From assembly GCA_035236585.1 (NCBI GenBank), contig CP141127.1:50296001-50360000 (forward strand): DNA of 64,000 nt, read 5' to 3'. The notes under the pieces were generated by a model, which was not told where the DNA came from, did no database searches, and saw nothing but the letters and a program-made list of their open reading frames with translations. The DNA is from Warburgia ugandensis (taxonomy: Eukaryota > Streptophyta > Magnoliopsida > Canellales > Canellaceae). The translations under genes were made by a program, and so were the position numbers. Below, piece by piece: positions 50,112-62,012 of this stretch; position 1 is the stretch's first letter; every line of letters begins with the position of its first letter.

Positions 50112-50116
50112 AAGTG

Positions 50117-50812
50117 TTCCAACTAGGATGAAGAGAAAGCAAGTGAGGATTTTAGATGGAAAAATCAATTAATTGGAGGATCAAGTGGAAGTCTAGTTTC
50201 TGCCAATTCTACACCAAGAAAATCAAGAGATGACCCTTGCATGGTTTATTTGGTTCATGAGAAGGATCTTTAATAGGGCAGTTATTGAATAAATTCATGG
50301 TGAACCTAATCTACTTGGTTTCCATTGTATTAGTGTTGCCCATGCTCGCTTTGGTCATTTTGATGTTTAACTAACACTTTGGGTGGTTCTTATTACACTT
50401 ATGTTGTATTGCAATGATCTATTATTTGTATGCTCTATTATTTATGGGAAGAAATATGAATTATAGTTTAATCCCTTATTTTTGTACGAATTGGACTATT
50501 ACATTTTGAATTTGTTATTACATTTGATTCCAACTCATGAAGTGCTTAATTAATCAATTTGAACTCACAAAGTCAAGTACTTTAATTTAAAAAGACAATT
50601 GTAGGAAAAATTGCATTCTCTTAAAGTTTTGTTGCCTAGATGGAGCTATTCCTTCAAAGAAATTAGAATGCTTTGATCCCAAGAGCATGAGGGCCCAACC
50701 TTGTTAGTTGAGGAAATTAGTGTAAAAACAAAGAGGTGCATGGGCATTCATCATTTTCTTTACCAATACAACATTATCAATTCAAAAAGAAAAAGAAAAA
50801 GAAGAAGAAGTA

Positions 50813-50814
<2 letters not shown>
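50117..50814. other. Unassigned spacer after the family A element
   Basis: Continuous with 40396-41334 if the insertion is removed. No gene motif. AT-rich. Confidence 0.35.

Positions 50815-50895
<81 letters not shown>
50815..50895 (+). repeat. (GA)n microsatellite
   Basis: About 40 uninterrupted GA units, preceded by A/G-rich AAAAGAAAAAGAAGAAGAAG. It explains the Arg-Glu and Ser-Leu repeat frames on the two strands. Confidence 0.97.
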
Positions 50896-50899
<4 letters not shown>

Positions 50900-53743
50900 C
50901 CTGTTTAAAAGTTAAGACAAAATATAAAGATGGAATTTGTGAAATAAACAAAATTACCCATTTCAACTTTCTAATGGCAATCAGTAGACAGAATATTTTG
51001 TTTGCGCCAGGATCTTACTCCTTGTTTTTCCTTAATGCCTCATTTGAAAGGTAATTTAAACTTACAATTGATCAATTTTCCAAAAATGAGTATCACAAGC
51101 CATTGATTTGTTGAACTTCTATTGCAACCATATTTGTTAAGTGAACCTAGAACCAATGAATACATTTAAAAAAGGAAAAAGAAAAAGTTATTTCCTAGAA
51201 CCTAATTTGTGGAGAATCCATTCAACCTAGGATCATTGTCTGGTGTTTGTGTCAAAGTGAAACTATGTGAAGTGTGAAGTCAAACACCAAAGTGTTAGTA
51301 GATTTTCACCTGTAGGAAATGTTTTTAGTTATAAGATTGAGAATTGGAACTCCTTTGTTAGGCAATTCAAATGCAAGCAACTATAAGTGCACCAACCATT
51401 ATGACATGTCACCAAAAAAGAACATGGAAACCATTTATATTTGTCAATCTAATGCGACACTATAACCTCTGAGCAACAAAGGAACCACATCAATGAACTA
51501 AATCTTATCCTCGAATTCACAAATTCAACATTTACAAACTAATCACCATAACATATAAACTAAATGGGGTAGAAGTATTCAAGTTATAACAATTCACTAT
51601 AACTCCATTTTACAAAAAATCAATCCCATTGGTTCACTTGAACATTTACTAGCTAATTACATTCACATTCTTATGAAATAAATGGAGTAGAAGTATCTCT
51701 TCTGCGTTAGTTAATTACAATTACCCTTTACAAAGAGAATGAACCCCATTAGTTCACTTGAACAATGACAAGCTAATCACATTTACATTCTAAGGGATTG
51801 CTTCAAGATCCAACATCATGTTAGACAAAACATACATCTAAGTCACCATTTGACACAAATGAATGTGGGCATTGGTCCAAATGACTCAAAAAAAACCCTG
51901 CTTGGATGAGAACATGATGTGGTATCAAATCAAAACCCTTTCAATTGCACCAGATCAATTGTATTAGGCAAGTATAAATAGTTGTCGAAATTCAAGGATT
52001 GAGTACATTATCTATTAAACTAAAGTTCTACTTTTGAAATTAAAGCTAGTACCCTTTGTGTCTGGAAAAATAGATTTTCTCTTTCAAAGTCATCTTTTGG
52101 CAATCAAAAAAAGAAATGAATTAAAAGTCAAAGTAGAAGTAGTTTAGGAAATTAGTAATCCACCAATCTAATCATGCTAATATTTCACATTACTCAAAAT
52201 TGTGTATGATTGAGAATTGTTCTTGGGCATGGTTATAATGTCTCCAAAGAAGGAATAACAATCTCATGGCATAGAATATATTGATTGGTATGAATCATCT
52301 ACAATCTATGGGCATGACTCGCTAATCTTAGCATAACCCATCCAATAAACTAATTAGTCACACATTAAAACCATTCCATGATCATCTCTTCTAAACTATA
52401 ATTAATATAATCAAACTGAAATAAAACACTAAAATTGTTCCCCTAAAAAACCTCTTATCATAGGTTTATCATACATCAAATTTCAAAATTAAAAAGTCTA
52501 TAACATGAATGAGAAAAAACTATCACTCATCGTTGGCTTCTTCCAATTCCTAAACATTGAATTTAGCCTTACATGATGGATGATGAGCTCTCCATGAGTG
52601 ATGTTCTTCTTCTCCTCTTCTTCTTAGATGTTTTTGAGCCTTTCTCTTAGTTTAGGAGAAGCAGCAAGCCCCTCTAGAAAAAAGGGACGCATAAGAATTT
52701 CAGAGCATGAATTCCATCTAAGTCAAACGAGAACCTGGATGATTCGGATCTTCAAAAAGTGGGCTCACCTAAAGTGATCGCCATCCATGCCATTTAATGA
52801 GGGCCTCATGAGAAAAAAGGGGCGCATATATCACCAAACCGAACAGCAGATGAGAATTTCCCTCCAATAGCCTGAACATTAACACATGAATACTCATCAA
52901 GGTTTAACTATAATGAATTACTTCACTTTTTTTTATTTTTATAGGAAAGTGTATAATAAATTACTTCACTTAACCTTGGAAAGGAAGTGAATTGATGCAA
53001 TTTCACACGCAAAATGGTCCTTTTTTTTTTTGGGTACTAAAATGATCTTGAATGCAAAATGGCCTAATATTGAATAATATGCTCGGGCATCTCAGCAATG
53101 CAAGCAAGATAGAATATTCTGGTGAATGACGGAAATATGGTTATCAGATAGCTTTGCCGAGTCTGCTGCCACTACCAATTCAGGTGGCAATCGACTTTCC
53201 CAATTTGGCGTCATAATCCGACTATTGGTAGTTCAGCATATAAGCAATCTTATCTATTTAGATGTCTGTGTTCGACGAGCGTATGGAGCTGTGCTTAGAA
53301 CGCCTAAAACGCGGGGGACGTGCAGCTGATACACCCATTTTAATGAGGGAAAATTTGCGAAAATAAACAATACGAAGCGGCGATACAGACCAAAAAAAAT
53401 TTTTTGTACAGATGAACTTGGAAGCCGGTCAGATTTCCGTTATCATCATCTTCACCTACCATTTCATGTTTGCATAATTTTACAGCACCGGTTTCCAGTG
53501 CAGCCTAATGAATGCCGGTATCTGCATTCTCAATCAGCAAACATAACCAAAACATCAATATGTACATACAACTCTCCTGCCTTAGAGCTTTTCCTTAGTT
53601 CACGGCAACCACCAAGATGATGTATTCCAGATGCTTCTGAATATCACAGAGAATATTGGACTGAAGAAGCTGCATCCAAGGTGGCAACAGTTGGGTTTTG
53701 CCAGTAACCAAAAGTGGCATGCAATGTTTACGGTACCGAGAAT
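50896..53743. other. AT-rich intergenic sequence downstream of the ETO1-like copy
   Basis: No gene is seen. A ~150 bp segment at 52700-52848 is a direct repeat of 54585-54745. The last 300 bases before 53744 (minus-strand downstream of the stop) would be the 3' untranslated region of the ETO1-like copy. The 53126-53329 frame has no recognisable family. Confidence 0.35.
52700..52848 (+). repeat. Dispersed ~150 bp repeat, copy 1
   Basis: Shares with 54585-54745 the order GAGCATG/AAGCATG, CATCTAAG/TATCTAAG, GGAT(C)TTCAAAAA, GTGGGCTC/CTGGCTCC, ATTTAATGAGG/ATTAAGG, CTCAT(G/A)AG, GGGGC(G/A)(C/G)ATATATCAC. A small non-autonomous transposon or SINE-like repeat is likely; termini are not resolved. 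Confidence 0.5.
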
Positions 53744-53988
53744 TCAAACAAAAGGTATTTTTACTTGTTGATCAGGTCGCTCAAGGGCTTTATTATAGAG
53801 GTCGATAGTATCCAAGTGGTTTGGATCAAGGCAGAGAGCTGCCTCACAATCTCTCCAAGTGGCAGCAAAATCACCCATAGAGTCATGGAATGCTGCCCGA
53901 AGGTGAAGCAACCGCAGATCCGGTTTTAAAGCTATTGCCTTTGTAAGCTCCGCAATTGCCTCTGCTTCTTTCTGGTCATCCATTAGCA
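53744..53988 (-). pseudogene. ETO1-like: ETO1-like last coding exon
   Basis: Acceptor TTGCTTCAG directly before TGCTAATG completes the Val codon split by the intron. It encodes VLMDDQKEAEAIAELTKAIA, a PDLRLLHLRAAFHDSMG helix pair and EAALCLDPNH, then a divergent tail ending at TGA 53746-53744. The exon itself is open throughout. The intron before it (53989-57657, 3.67 kb) holds no recognised gene, only one copy of a ~150 bp dispersed repeat. Confidence 0.85.
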
Positions 53989-54584
53989 CTGAAGCAACCA
54001 GATGGAAATGTTAGGATGGTGGTCAACTGCAGATGAAAATACTTGGATAGTCAAATAATCAATTAACCAAAAGATTTGAACATACAGGTGTATGGTTTGG
54101 AAGCTGGTCAGAACCTCACTATTGCATCCATAAACAATACTTCTTTTATATGTTTATCAATTTCTTCAAGGAAAAGACCGTGGCCTGCAGTAGCAAAATG
54201 CAGTTCCACCCAAAAACTGGGCCTCATACCTTGTATACGCATGTAACACCATATAAAAGCTATGTACAATTACTTCGCACTACTAATTTAATATGTAAGT
54301 ACATAACCACGAGTTATTTCAAAATAAAAATTGGATATAGACACAAGCGGCCCTTGTTTCTCCTCATGAGCCCTTCAATAAATGGTATGAATGGCTATAA
54401 CTTCATGCGGGCCCAAATGTCTGAAGATCCAAACCATTAACAATGTTTTCCTTGCTTTAGATGATCCATGCTCTAAATTCTCATTCATAGGATGATCTTA
54501 GCCTTTGTTTTCTTGATTACAAAATTGGATAGTAAAAAGTTTTACAGTTCATTTTACAACTATAGGTAGCAGTTGCTAGGATCA

Positions 54585-54745
54585 CCCAATGGATGAGAAT
54601 TTCCAAGCATGGTCTATCTAAGCCAAGGGCAAAATCATGAGTGGTTGGATCTTCAAAAATCTGGCTCCACATGAAGTTATGGCTGTTCAATTTATTTTAT
54701 TAAGGTGCTCATAAGGAAAAACAAGGGGCAGATATATCACTAACC
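54585..54745 (+). repeat. Dispersed ~150 bp repeat, copy 2
   Basis: Direct-orientation homologue of 52700-52848, lying in the large ETO1-like intron. Confidence 0.5.
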
Positions 54746-57657
54746 TAAAAATTGTAATAAGGTGTTGGATTCTTGATCTATCACTAAATCACAAGTTTTA
54801 ACGAGTTTATTAAAAACCATCCTAAATTTAGTCCTACTATACCAGACAAATAACATATATTCCTTGAGATCAACTAATGAACCCGTAAATTTAGCCAACA
54901 GAAACCAACAATGTGCAGAGAACTAACTGGCACATAGAATTGACTCATCAACCGCCCATCGATCACAAAGATATGTGGACTTCTCAGGTCAACAGACATC
55001 TGTCTCTTGCAGAGAGAATCTGTAACATGATAGATGTATCCAATGGATGTTCTGTCTGATCCAAAAATAATTGGATGTTCAGCAACGAATGGATATTGTG
55101 CAATGTTTAAATATATTATACAGTAACGTGTTTAGCTTAGAGTCTTACTCCATTACATGAGTTAGGTCATCCTAAAAGTATAATAAAGCCAAAAACTGAG
55201 TACCAGGGGTACCAGAACATGATTATTGGCCAATTCCAACTTTAGGATAATCAAGCAACCAGAACATCTCCTATCTCCTATCTCGGATTCTCAATCAATA
55301 AGACATGGCGTGCCCTCACCGTAACTTTAAGGTACACAGGTGCTGCCATCTCATGATTTACCTGATGATGTTATCTTGTCCAGCAGGACTCGGTCAGTTT
55401 GGTATTTTTCTCATATTGAAGTGAAATTAACTAAGATTTAACTATGTCCTTAAACATCACCCTGGGGTTTTCACCTTTTAATGTAGCAAACAGTAAGATA
55501 TAGATAAAAATCTAAGCAAATTGAAGACATTAAAAGAGGACGAGTAGACAAAAGTCTATATTTGTCTATATTCCTCAAGCACATAACACAGAAAAGAAAA
55601 ATGGAAACCCTTCATTGTGCATTTAAACGGTGTATGAAAACATTATTCGCACCATTTTCTAAAAACACAACAGAGCACATGATAAGATCTAAAGACAAAA
55701 TTATAAGAAAAGAAAAGTTATTTCTCACACATTGTAGTTCCTAGCCCATTATGCTTTAAAAGCCAAACCTTCATGAGAAGCCAAAACATGATTTCCTACT
55801 TAAGAACCTGAAGTTTCCCAAACATGAAGTTCTGAAACAAATAAACATATTCTAACCAACACAAAGTATCCAAAATGAATAAAGACACAAAATCATTCCT
55901 CTTGAGAGTTTTATTTCTACTGAAGCTTGCAGAACCTGCAATTCCAATTGATTAGCATTTGTCTCTTTTTGTTTTTTTTTAACATTAACACCCATCAGCA
56001 CCAGAAACCCCCAACCTACTAGGTAGCATAGAAGAGGCCCTTCTTGTGTCCTTGTGCTAGAAGGCATATGCTCAACTAGCATTTACTCTCTTACCAGAAG
56101 CATCCCATCCTGGAGTTTCATTCCTTCAATGATTCAATACTTCTTCTGCATAGTTTTGGCAACAAATACAGCTATAAATTCCTTCCATCAGATCAATCTG
56201 CCAATGGTAGAACCCGTACTCCTATAAGTTGTCATAAAAAGCTTCATAACCATTTCATTTTGTGAGTTTCTAAGAATAACATGTTTCCTCTATGCCAAAA
56301 CTGTACCAAGTTCTTTCCTGCCTTGCTCCTTATTTTGATATGGTGCTCTCATCACATGTTAGGTTATTCAATAGCATCTACTATTTTGCTCCTTATTTTT
56401 ATTGTCTTGCAGCACCAGTTATGTGTTTTCTCCCCTAACAATACTAGCTTTGCTTTTTTGGTTATCAATAGTTCCATGTTTCATGTCTATCTTGTATGAG
56501 TATTTGGCAAACATTTCTTAATTTTTTGATGTTTACTATTACATCATTTCATGTCGTGTCTTCTGGAGATCTAACCAACTAAAATCAAGGTATTTGTAGC
56601 AACGTCGTGCCTCAAAAGCCAGTCACACTGTAAACCTCTTGTTACTCTATATTTTGATTCCTAGATGAAATTTTTCACATGAAATATCTTAGCACTAAAA
56701 TACATTGTATTGGAAACAATATGCACAACCACCAATACGCAAGAACTATGGGAGATTCTTGTCAAAGATATTTCTAGATTAAGGTTTTTCCTAATTAGGT
56801 GATACATCAGATGGACAGATGAGGAGTATAATATCTGAAGCTTTTAGGACCCATTGTTTCAATTAGCAGGATGGCTCAACCTGGGGTGCATTTGGATCTC
56901 AAATGAGACTCTTCATTCCATGAACCTATATTTGTTGAGTTACAGGATTTTTCTCAACAATGTTTAGTCAATTGCATTCACTTAATTTAGAACACCTGTG
57001 TATTAGCCATTGCCTTCATGAGCAGCCTCTAATTCTTCTTTGGTCCAATAATCAGTGTTCACATCCCAGTCTGCCATGTAAGAAATAGTGGCAAATATTC
57101 ATTTTCAATTCATACAAGAGAAGCAAAAACCTGTAAAACAACTTGATCATGTCCCAAGAAAGACATCAACTTAAGGATCAGAAGAAATGCTTATATCAGA
57201 ATTCTAATTATTTTTTGCAGGCCAATGCAATTATCCTATGTCCCTTCATTTGAACCTCTTAGTCCTTTATTTTTGTTGATGGATGGTGCCTATTTCCATA
57301 CAAGAAACAGACAATCACTCTAGCACGTGAGAGCTTACAAAATTCTTTAGCATGTACTCCTCAGTCCTGTAAGTCTCGTGAGAATATATTTCTGAAAAAA
57401 AACATAGAAATAACATGGAAGCAGATACAAGTTGCTTTTTGCCTACAATTCATCATCTAATGCGTCTAAATCAACATAGTTATATCACAATAATAGCTTA
57501 TCATGGACAGCATCTAATAGTTATTTTCTATAAGGTACAGCAAACCAAGCAATCAAGTAATAAAATATATGAAAATGACTTAATCATTTTAGAGATGGAT
57601 AACAAGGGTAAAGTGCAAAGGACTTAAGAGAACCAATAGAAAACCTGAAAAGTATAC

Positions 57658-57966
57658 CTGCAGCCCTATATTTATAAGGATAAGTCCTCAATGGATCCAA
57701 CTGCGTTGCCATACTAAGATCAGCCCTCGCCATGTCCCCATCACAATATTCTGAACGTTTTTGATATGCTGATGCATTGTTGCATGCTTTCTCTATCAAA
57801 TTAGTCATCTCATCATAAGCAGCTTTCCTTTTATTCTTAAGATGATAAACACTAGCAAGACCTTGAGTGTGCTTAATGCTAAGAGCATTGTGGCATTGTG
57901 GCAGCAGGTTTCAGCTTTATCTAGTTCCTCACAATCCACATAGACCCTTCCCAAATTATTCCAAGC
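57658..57966 (-). pseudogene. ETO1-like: ETO1-like exon with 8 bp frameshifting duplication
   Basis: Bounded by acceptor TGTTCCAG|GCTTGG (57966) and donor GCTGCAG|GTATAC (57658). The plus strand has CATTGTGG twice in tandem (57886-57893, 57894-57901). Removing one unit restores one continuous frame in family register, from WNNLGRVYVDCEELDKAE through IKHTQGLASVYHLKNKRKAA to YKYRAA. Three residues usually found between IKHT and QGLA are also absent (a 9 bp in-frame loss). Confidence 0.85.
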
Positions 57967-58069
57967 CTGGAACACATCACAATTTGAAAAAATCAACTAA
58001 ACCAGCACAGTCTACAAACAACATAAGCAAGATATTGGGTTTTCTTAATGGTGTATCAGAAAGACTTAC

Positions 58070-58361
58070 TTGTCCTTTCCGAAGACCATTAGAAGGACAT
58101 GTAATAGCATCCTTCAAAAGCTGTATTACTTTAGATGAAGACGCAGGATCTAGACATGTATCTGCTAAGGCATATGCCTTGAGGGAAAAAGCTTCAAAAG
58201 ATCTCTTGATAGAAATGGATTCCTCTACCTTAGTTAGTGCTTCTTCACAATGACCAGTGTCATATGATATCCATCCTTCATAAACAAGCCTTTCATAGGG
58301 AGATGTACAATGACTATGGGCCAATCACAAACTGCGCATTGCAGCCTTCTGACAATTTAAA
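58070..58361 (-). pseudogene. ETO1-like: ETO1-like exon with in-frame stop
   Basis: 292 nt: acceptor TTCATAG|TTTA at 58361, donor GGACAA|GTAAGT at 58070. Encodes LNCQKAAMRSL, then TGA (58327-58325), then LAHSHCTSPYERLVYEGW and onwards to NGLRKGQ in the same frame. The stop is one CGA-to-TGA change from the usual Arg of the LRLA motif. The 102-nt intron below it (58069-57968) is intact. Confidence 0.85.
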
Positions 58362-59189
58362 CTATGAATTGAGAACTATTAGGCACGCTTAAGGAACAAT
58401 AAACAAGTAATAAATGAACCGTAAATTTTAAAGTACGATGTTACGAGAGAACATTCATTCAGGTCAGGATGAAAAATATTTTCTAAGGACTTTTCTTGCC
58501 ATAATATTTCAGTACCACCTGAGAACTGTTATTCAAACAAAGTAACATTTGATGAGGATTGACAACTATTTTCAGCTTAACTAATTGTGAACTGGCAACA
58601 AAATAGCTCATTGGCATATAAAAATTAATGCCTTTGAAGAATGGCATTAACTCATGACTTTTAAATACAAAATAGAATGTCTACAAGGTCCCTTTCCTTC
58701 TCCAATTGGGAGCAGCACACTATCAAACATTTCTTCTCCATGTTATTATATTTCCAAATGCATATACAAATAGGATGCTGGTTCATATCAGCAAAAAGAT
58801 TACTGATCCCACAACGCTGCTTTTGAAATAGAATAATTGGTTGACAATTATCTAAGCTGAATAGAGATTAGAGCCTTTGAGTAGGTTTACCCAGTTTTGT
58901 TAGGACATAGTCCTTGCTTTGGCATCTATTTTGGAGTAGAGAATGGAAAACCGCAAACAACTGTCTTGGAGTAGAAAATGAAAAGATGTAAATGTTCTAT
59001 ATTCAGGTGAAACAGTATCTTATTTCATGGTTTAGGCGGTTGCAACAATTTTAGTTTGATTAGACATGTGATAGGGTAAGCCTCAAAGTAAATGAGTTTG
59101 GACAAAGACATACAACTCAAAACACAGCTTAAATATAATATGCAGTCCGTAAAGCATGAACAAAACAACATTCTTGCCTATACACTTGC

Positions 59190-59216
59190 CGCAAGAGGAG
59201 GAGAGATTGCTGAAAT
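59190..59216 (-). pseudogene. ETO1-like: ETO1-like exon fragment cut by an LTR; GC donor
   Basis: The 27 bases encode FQQSLLLLR (last codon split). The junction to the next exon works only with a GC donor: CTTGCG|GCAAGT at 59190/59189 joined to TTTA at 58361 gives Arg-Leu-Asn-Cys, as in the family. GCAAGT is the consensus plant GC donor. The upstream part of the exon is replaced by LTR sequence beginning TGTAACACTCC at 59217. Confidence 0.75.
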
Positions 59217-60598
59217 TGTAACACTCCTAACTTTTGTAATGAAATTGAGAATTTCAAGGAAAAATTAGGTTGGAATATTAGGGTTATTAAAAATGCACTT
59301 CTCATATAAGTACAATCAAAGGATAAGACATGTATAATTGAAAACATACTCAACAAACTCTTCAAAATGACTGTAAGCACGACAAATTCTAAATTCAAAT
59401 GAAAAATCCTTATTTTTCTACATTTTTATGAACAAAAGGGTAAAATGGTAATTTTACTCATAATCGAGACCTAAGACATAAAACTTTGGAATGTACTCAT
59501 AAATACGAATCTAATGCTACTAAGTATGCTCAATTATGAGTTCATGGGAATAAACACTATTTTTCTCCATTTTTAGAATTAAAAGGGCAAAATGGTCTTT
59601 TCACACCCGTAGGGCCCACAAGGGACCCACAAAGGAATCCAATGGCCACAAAACATGTAATCATGAGTCAAACCACTACCACCTACTAGTGGAGAAGGAG
59701 GTGGTAGTGGAAATCCAATGAACATTGAAAAATAAAAAGAAATAAAACATAATAATTACACATAATCATGAAAAACACCCAAAATGCCTATAAATACCTC
59801 AAAAAAAAATCCCAAAAATGTTCATAAAATTCACCACGAAATTCTCTAGCCTTCCCCATATTTCAGCTAAAAACTCCTCCCCTTCTCTCTCTTTTCTTCC
59901 TCCTTTTTCCCTTTTTATTTCCTTCTGTTAGCGCGTCCACATACGCACCCAAGAGAATATTCCCCCTGATCCATCAGGTGCATCTGTAGACGCATCGTCC
60001 TCTACAAGCAAGTTTTCACCTTGCTACGATTATTCAATTAGATATCCACTTTGGACCATTGAAGCCTTAATCCACTCTGTCAAAAAGGTTCAGCACATCC
60101 AAATACATAAAAGGCATGTACTTTTGCAACGATCAATGGAATATTCACCGGCCAAATTGTCAAAAAACAGTAGCTATGGCGACTTATAATCAGGTGTCGA
60201 TTTTCTTATTTTTTTGCTAAGTTTCCAGACTCTGAACACTCCAAGTAGGTGCATCTCCCTCCCCTCTTTCTATTTCGGTATTTAGGTTGTGTTTTCCAGC
60301 CTCCAAGAGATCTCCCTGGCTGTTGATTAGTTAGAGATAATGGATCCAACAACAGGGTTGAGATCCACCATCTTGGATGGCTCAGATGAAATCTCTAAAG
60401 GTTGGATGGATTCTTGGGGCCCAGAAACCCCATGAGATGAAATTTGAGCTGTTGGATGTCACGGATGGAGGAGATCTGACAGTGGGCGATCCGACGGTCC
60501 AAATTTGGACCATCTTGCCCATAGCCTATCACCTCCACCTGACCACTTGGACTAGGCGATAATGGGCATGGGACACTAGTCGTCCCCGCACCCGTAAG
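59217..60598 (+). mobile_element. Family B LTR inserted in the ETO1-like exon
   Basis: Starts TGTAACACTCC and aligns with the family B U3 of the minus-strand copy (GGTTGGAATATTAGG block), the AAAATGGTAATTTTACTCATAATC-type stretch, TATAAATA (59789-59796), the leader, and the GATCTGACAGTGGGCGATCC block of the intron. Cut at 60598/60599 by a family A LTR. The presumed 5 bp target is GAAAT (59212-59216); its partner would be outside the window. 59218-59398 in the reverse frame mimics an extension of the ETO1 exon but is LTR. Confidence 0.75.
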
Positions 60599-62012
60599 TG
60601 AGACGACCCGGGTTTTCTCATGCATTTTTAAATGCAATGTCTAATTCCTAAGGCGGGATGCATCCCTATTTGAAAACCATTTTATAAAAACCATGCAATG
60701 AAGTGGGAAATCTTTAGTTTTAAACTCATTTTGAAAACCCCGAGTGTCATTTGCTTTCACAACAACCAAAATTTTTTTTGAAAAACTTTAGAAACCATAA
60801 ATGTTTTTCCTCAGGTCTTTCCAGTCACAGCACACAGCCCAACTGTAATTAAATACAACTACATGTCCAAAGGGTTGACAGTTTACTTACATATATAACT
60901 GTCTCCTTTTTAATTCACTTGCTCGTAGCACTAATATCTCTTGAGGCATCATCTATTTGTGAGTGGAACTATCCTGAAAAATGTTAAAGATAGGGTGAGT
61001 ATATACTATACTCAGTAGGAGTCTATCACTATTAGTTTTATAATGGATGAGATGTCTTAAAATCATATGCTCTTTCAAAACATGCGCATGTCTGAATACT
61101 CAAGTTCAATATCGATATAAAAATCCGTTGTTAAACTGAAATACTAACGATTTAAAGGATCACATAATCCAAAATCGAAAGTATCATATACATATATATA
61201 TATATCATAACATTATGATATGCATAAGATGCTTCATTGAATCCAACTCATGGATATCTAGTATGGTATGGTCGACCAACCTCATATCATGCCATATGCA
61301 ATGCAAATAAGTCCATAAACCATAGGGTCTAACTATGCCCACAACCTCGCCGCCGTGTGGTCCCCGGGTACCTGAGGACACAGCGTCATAGCCTCCACGG
61401 GGCATATGACACACGACCCAGTGTCGTGACACCAGTGGTAGCCCCCTGTACCACATGCAGTCGACGTAGGGACATGCCCTTTTTTGGGCGTGGTACCCAT
61501 TCCACCTAGTAGTGATAGAGGCTGGGTGGCCAACCTAGACCCCTCGACATAGCACCCACGGGCTTACTAGCCCAAATCACGTAAGATCAAATAAGCCAAA
61601 AACCTCTTTTCAAAACCTGTCCTCTATGGGTCCCTCACAACTGCTTGGCCCTCGGCACTCCAGCGTCTTTTAGCAACCCTCAAGGACATGCAATCTTTGC
61701 AAGAACTTAATGCTCATAGATCATGCAATGTATGCAATAGTTTGGAAAACATATCTATGCATAATGTATATGCAATTATTTACAAAACATGTCTATGCAT
61801 AAAGCATTTATCACATGCATGCTGAATTAAATCATGCTAAACAAGTCATATACTTAAAACATGTATTCATAAAACAATCATAGTTCTTTTAAAAGAATCT
61901 AATAGCGATAGAGCACCTACCTGACTAGGTCGCGCTAACCCCTTTGTCCTCGTACGCTCCTGAACATGGTTTGGGGACTCAAGGTTAGTTTGGCCCATAT
62001 TTTATGGGTTTT
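60599..62012 (-). mobile_element. Family A LTR, nested in the family B LTR
   Basis: On the minus strand it ends CCGGGTCGTCTCA at 60599 and holds exon 2 (61959-60599), the acceptor CATGTTCAG|GAGC at 61960/61959 and 53 bases of the intron including the CTAAC branch site. It is interrupted at 62012/62013 by another family A LTR, so the intron is unspliced in this copy. Candidate target duplication GTAAG at 60594-60598; the other side is beyond the window. Confidence 0.8.

Larger units (their letters stand above)
41330..50116 (+). mobile_element. Complete family A LARD-like LTR retrotransposon, TSD AAGTG
   Basis: Target duplication AAGTG at 41330-41334 and 50112-50116. The 5' LTR (41335-43965) starts TGTAATGACT and ends GGGTCGTCACA. 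The primer site TGGTATCAGAGC (43968-43979) follows a two-base spacer. The 3' end has CGAGGACGAAATTC and TTTTAAGGGGG (47401-47411) before the 3' LTR (47418-50111). Very long LTRs and a 3.45 kb interior without gag or pol fit the LARD class of non-autonomous Ty3/gypsy derivatives. The LTRs differ by scattered, mostly transition changes and two indels inside the intron, so the insertion is not recent. Confidence 0.9.
53744..59216 (-). pseudogene. ETO1-like: ETO1/EOL-like TPR protein gene, 3' part, broken
   Basis: Four minus-strand exons encode the C-terminal TPR region of an ETO1-family protein, in plants the BTB-TPR adaptor that directs type-2 ACC synthase to the ubiquitin ligase and so limits ethylene synthesis. 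Recognisable pieces: QSLLLLR|LNCQKAAMR, RLVYEGWISYDTGH, EEALTKVEESISI, WNNLGRVYVDCEELDKAE, IKHTQGLASVYHLKNKRKAA, SEYCDGDMA, LRTYPYKYRAA|VLMDDQKEAEA, and EAALCLDPNH near the end. Splice sites agree with the protein. Lesions: a family B LTR inserted in the first visible exon (59216/59217), an in-frame TGA (58327-58325) where the family normally has Arg, and an 8 bp tandem duplication (57886-57901) that shifts the frame. The 5' part, including the BTB region, would lie beyond the window. Not functional as it stands; an assembly error cannot explain all three lesions. Confidence 0.85.

Noticed and set aside
50701-51054. Arg-Glu repeat protein (and the minus-strand Ser-Leu frame)
   Set aside because: It is a GA microsatellite read in frame.
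59218-59398. Apparent extension of the ETO1-like exon upstream of FQQSLLLLR
   Set aside because: The sequence aligns with the start of the family B LTR (TGTAACACTCC, GGTTGGAATATTAGG), so the in-frame extension is coincidental.
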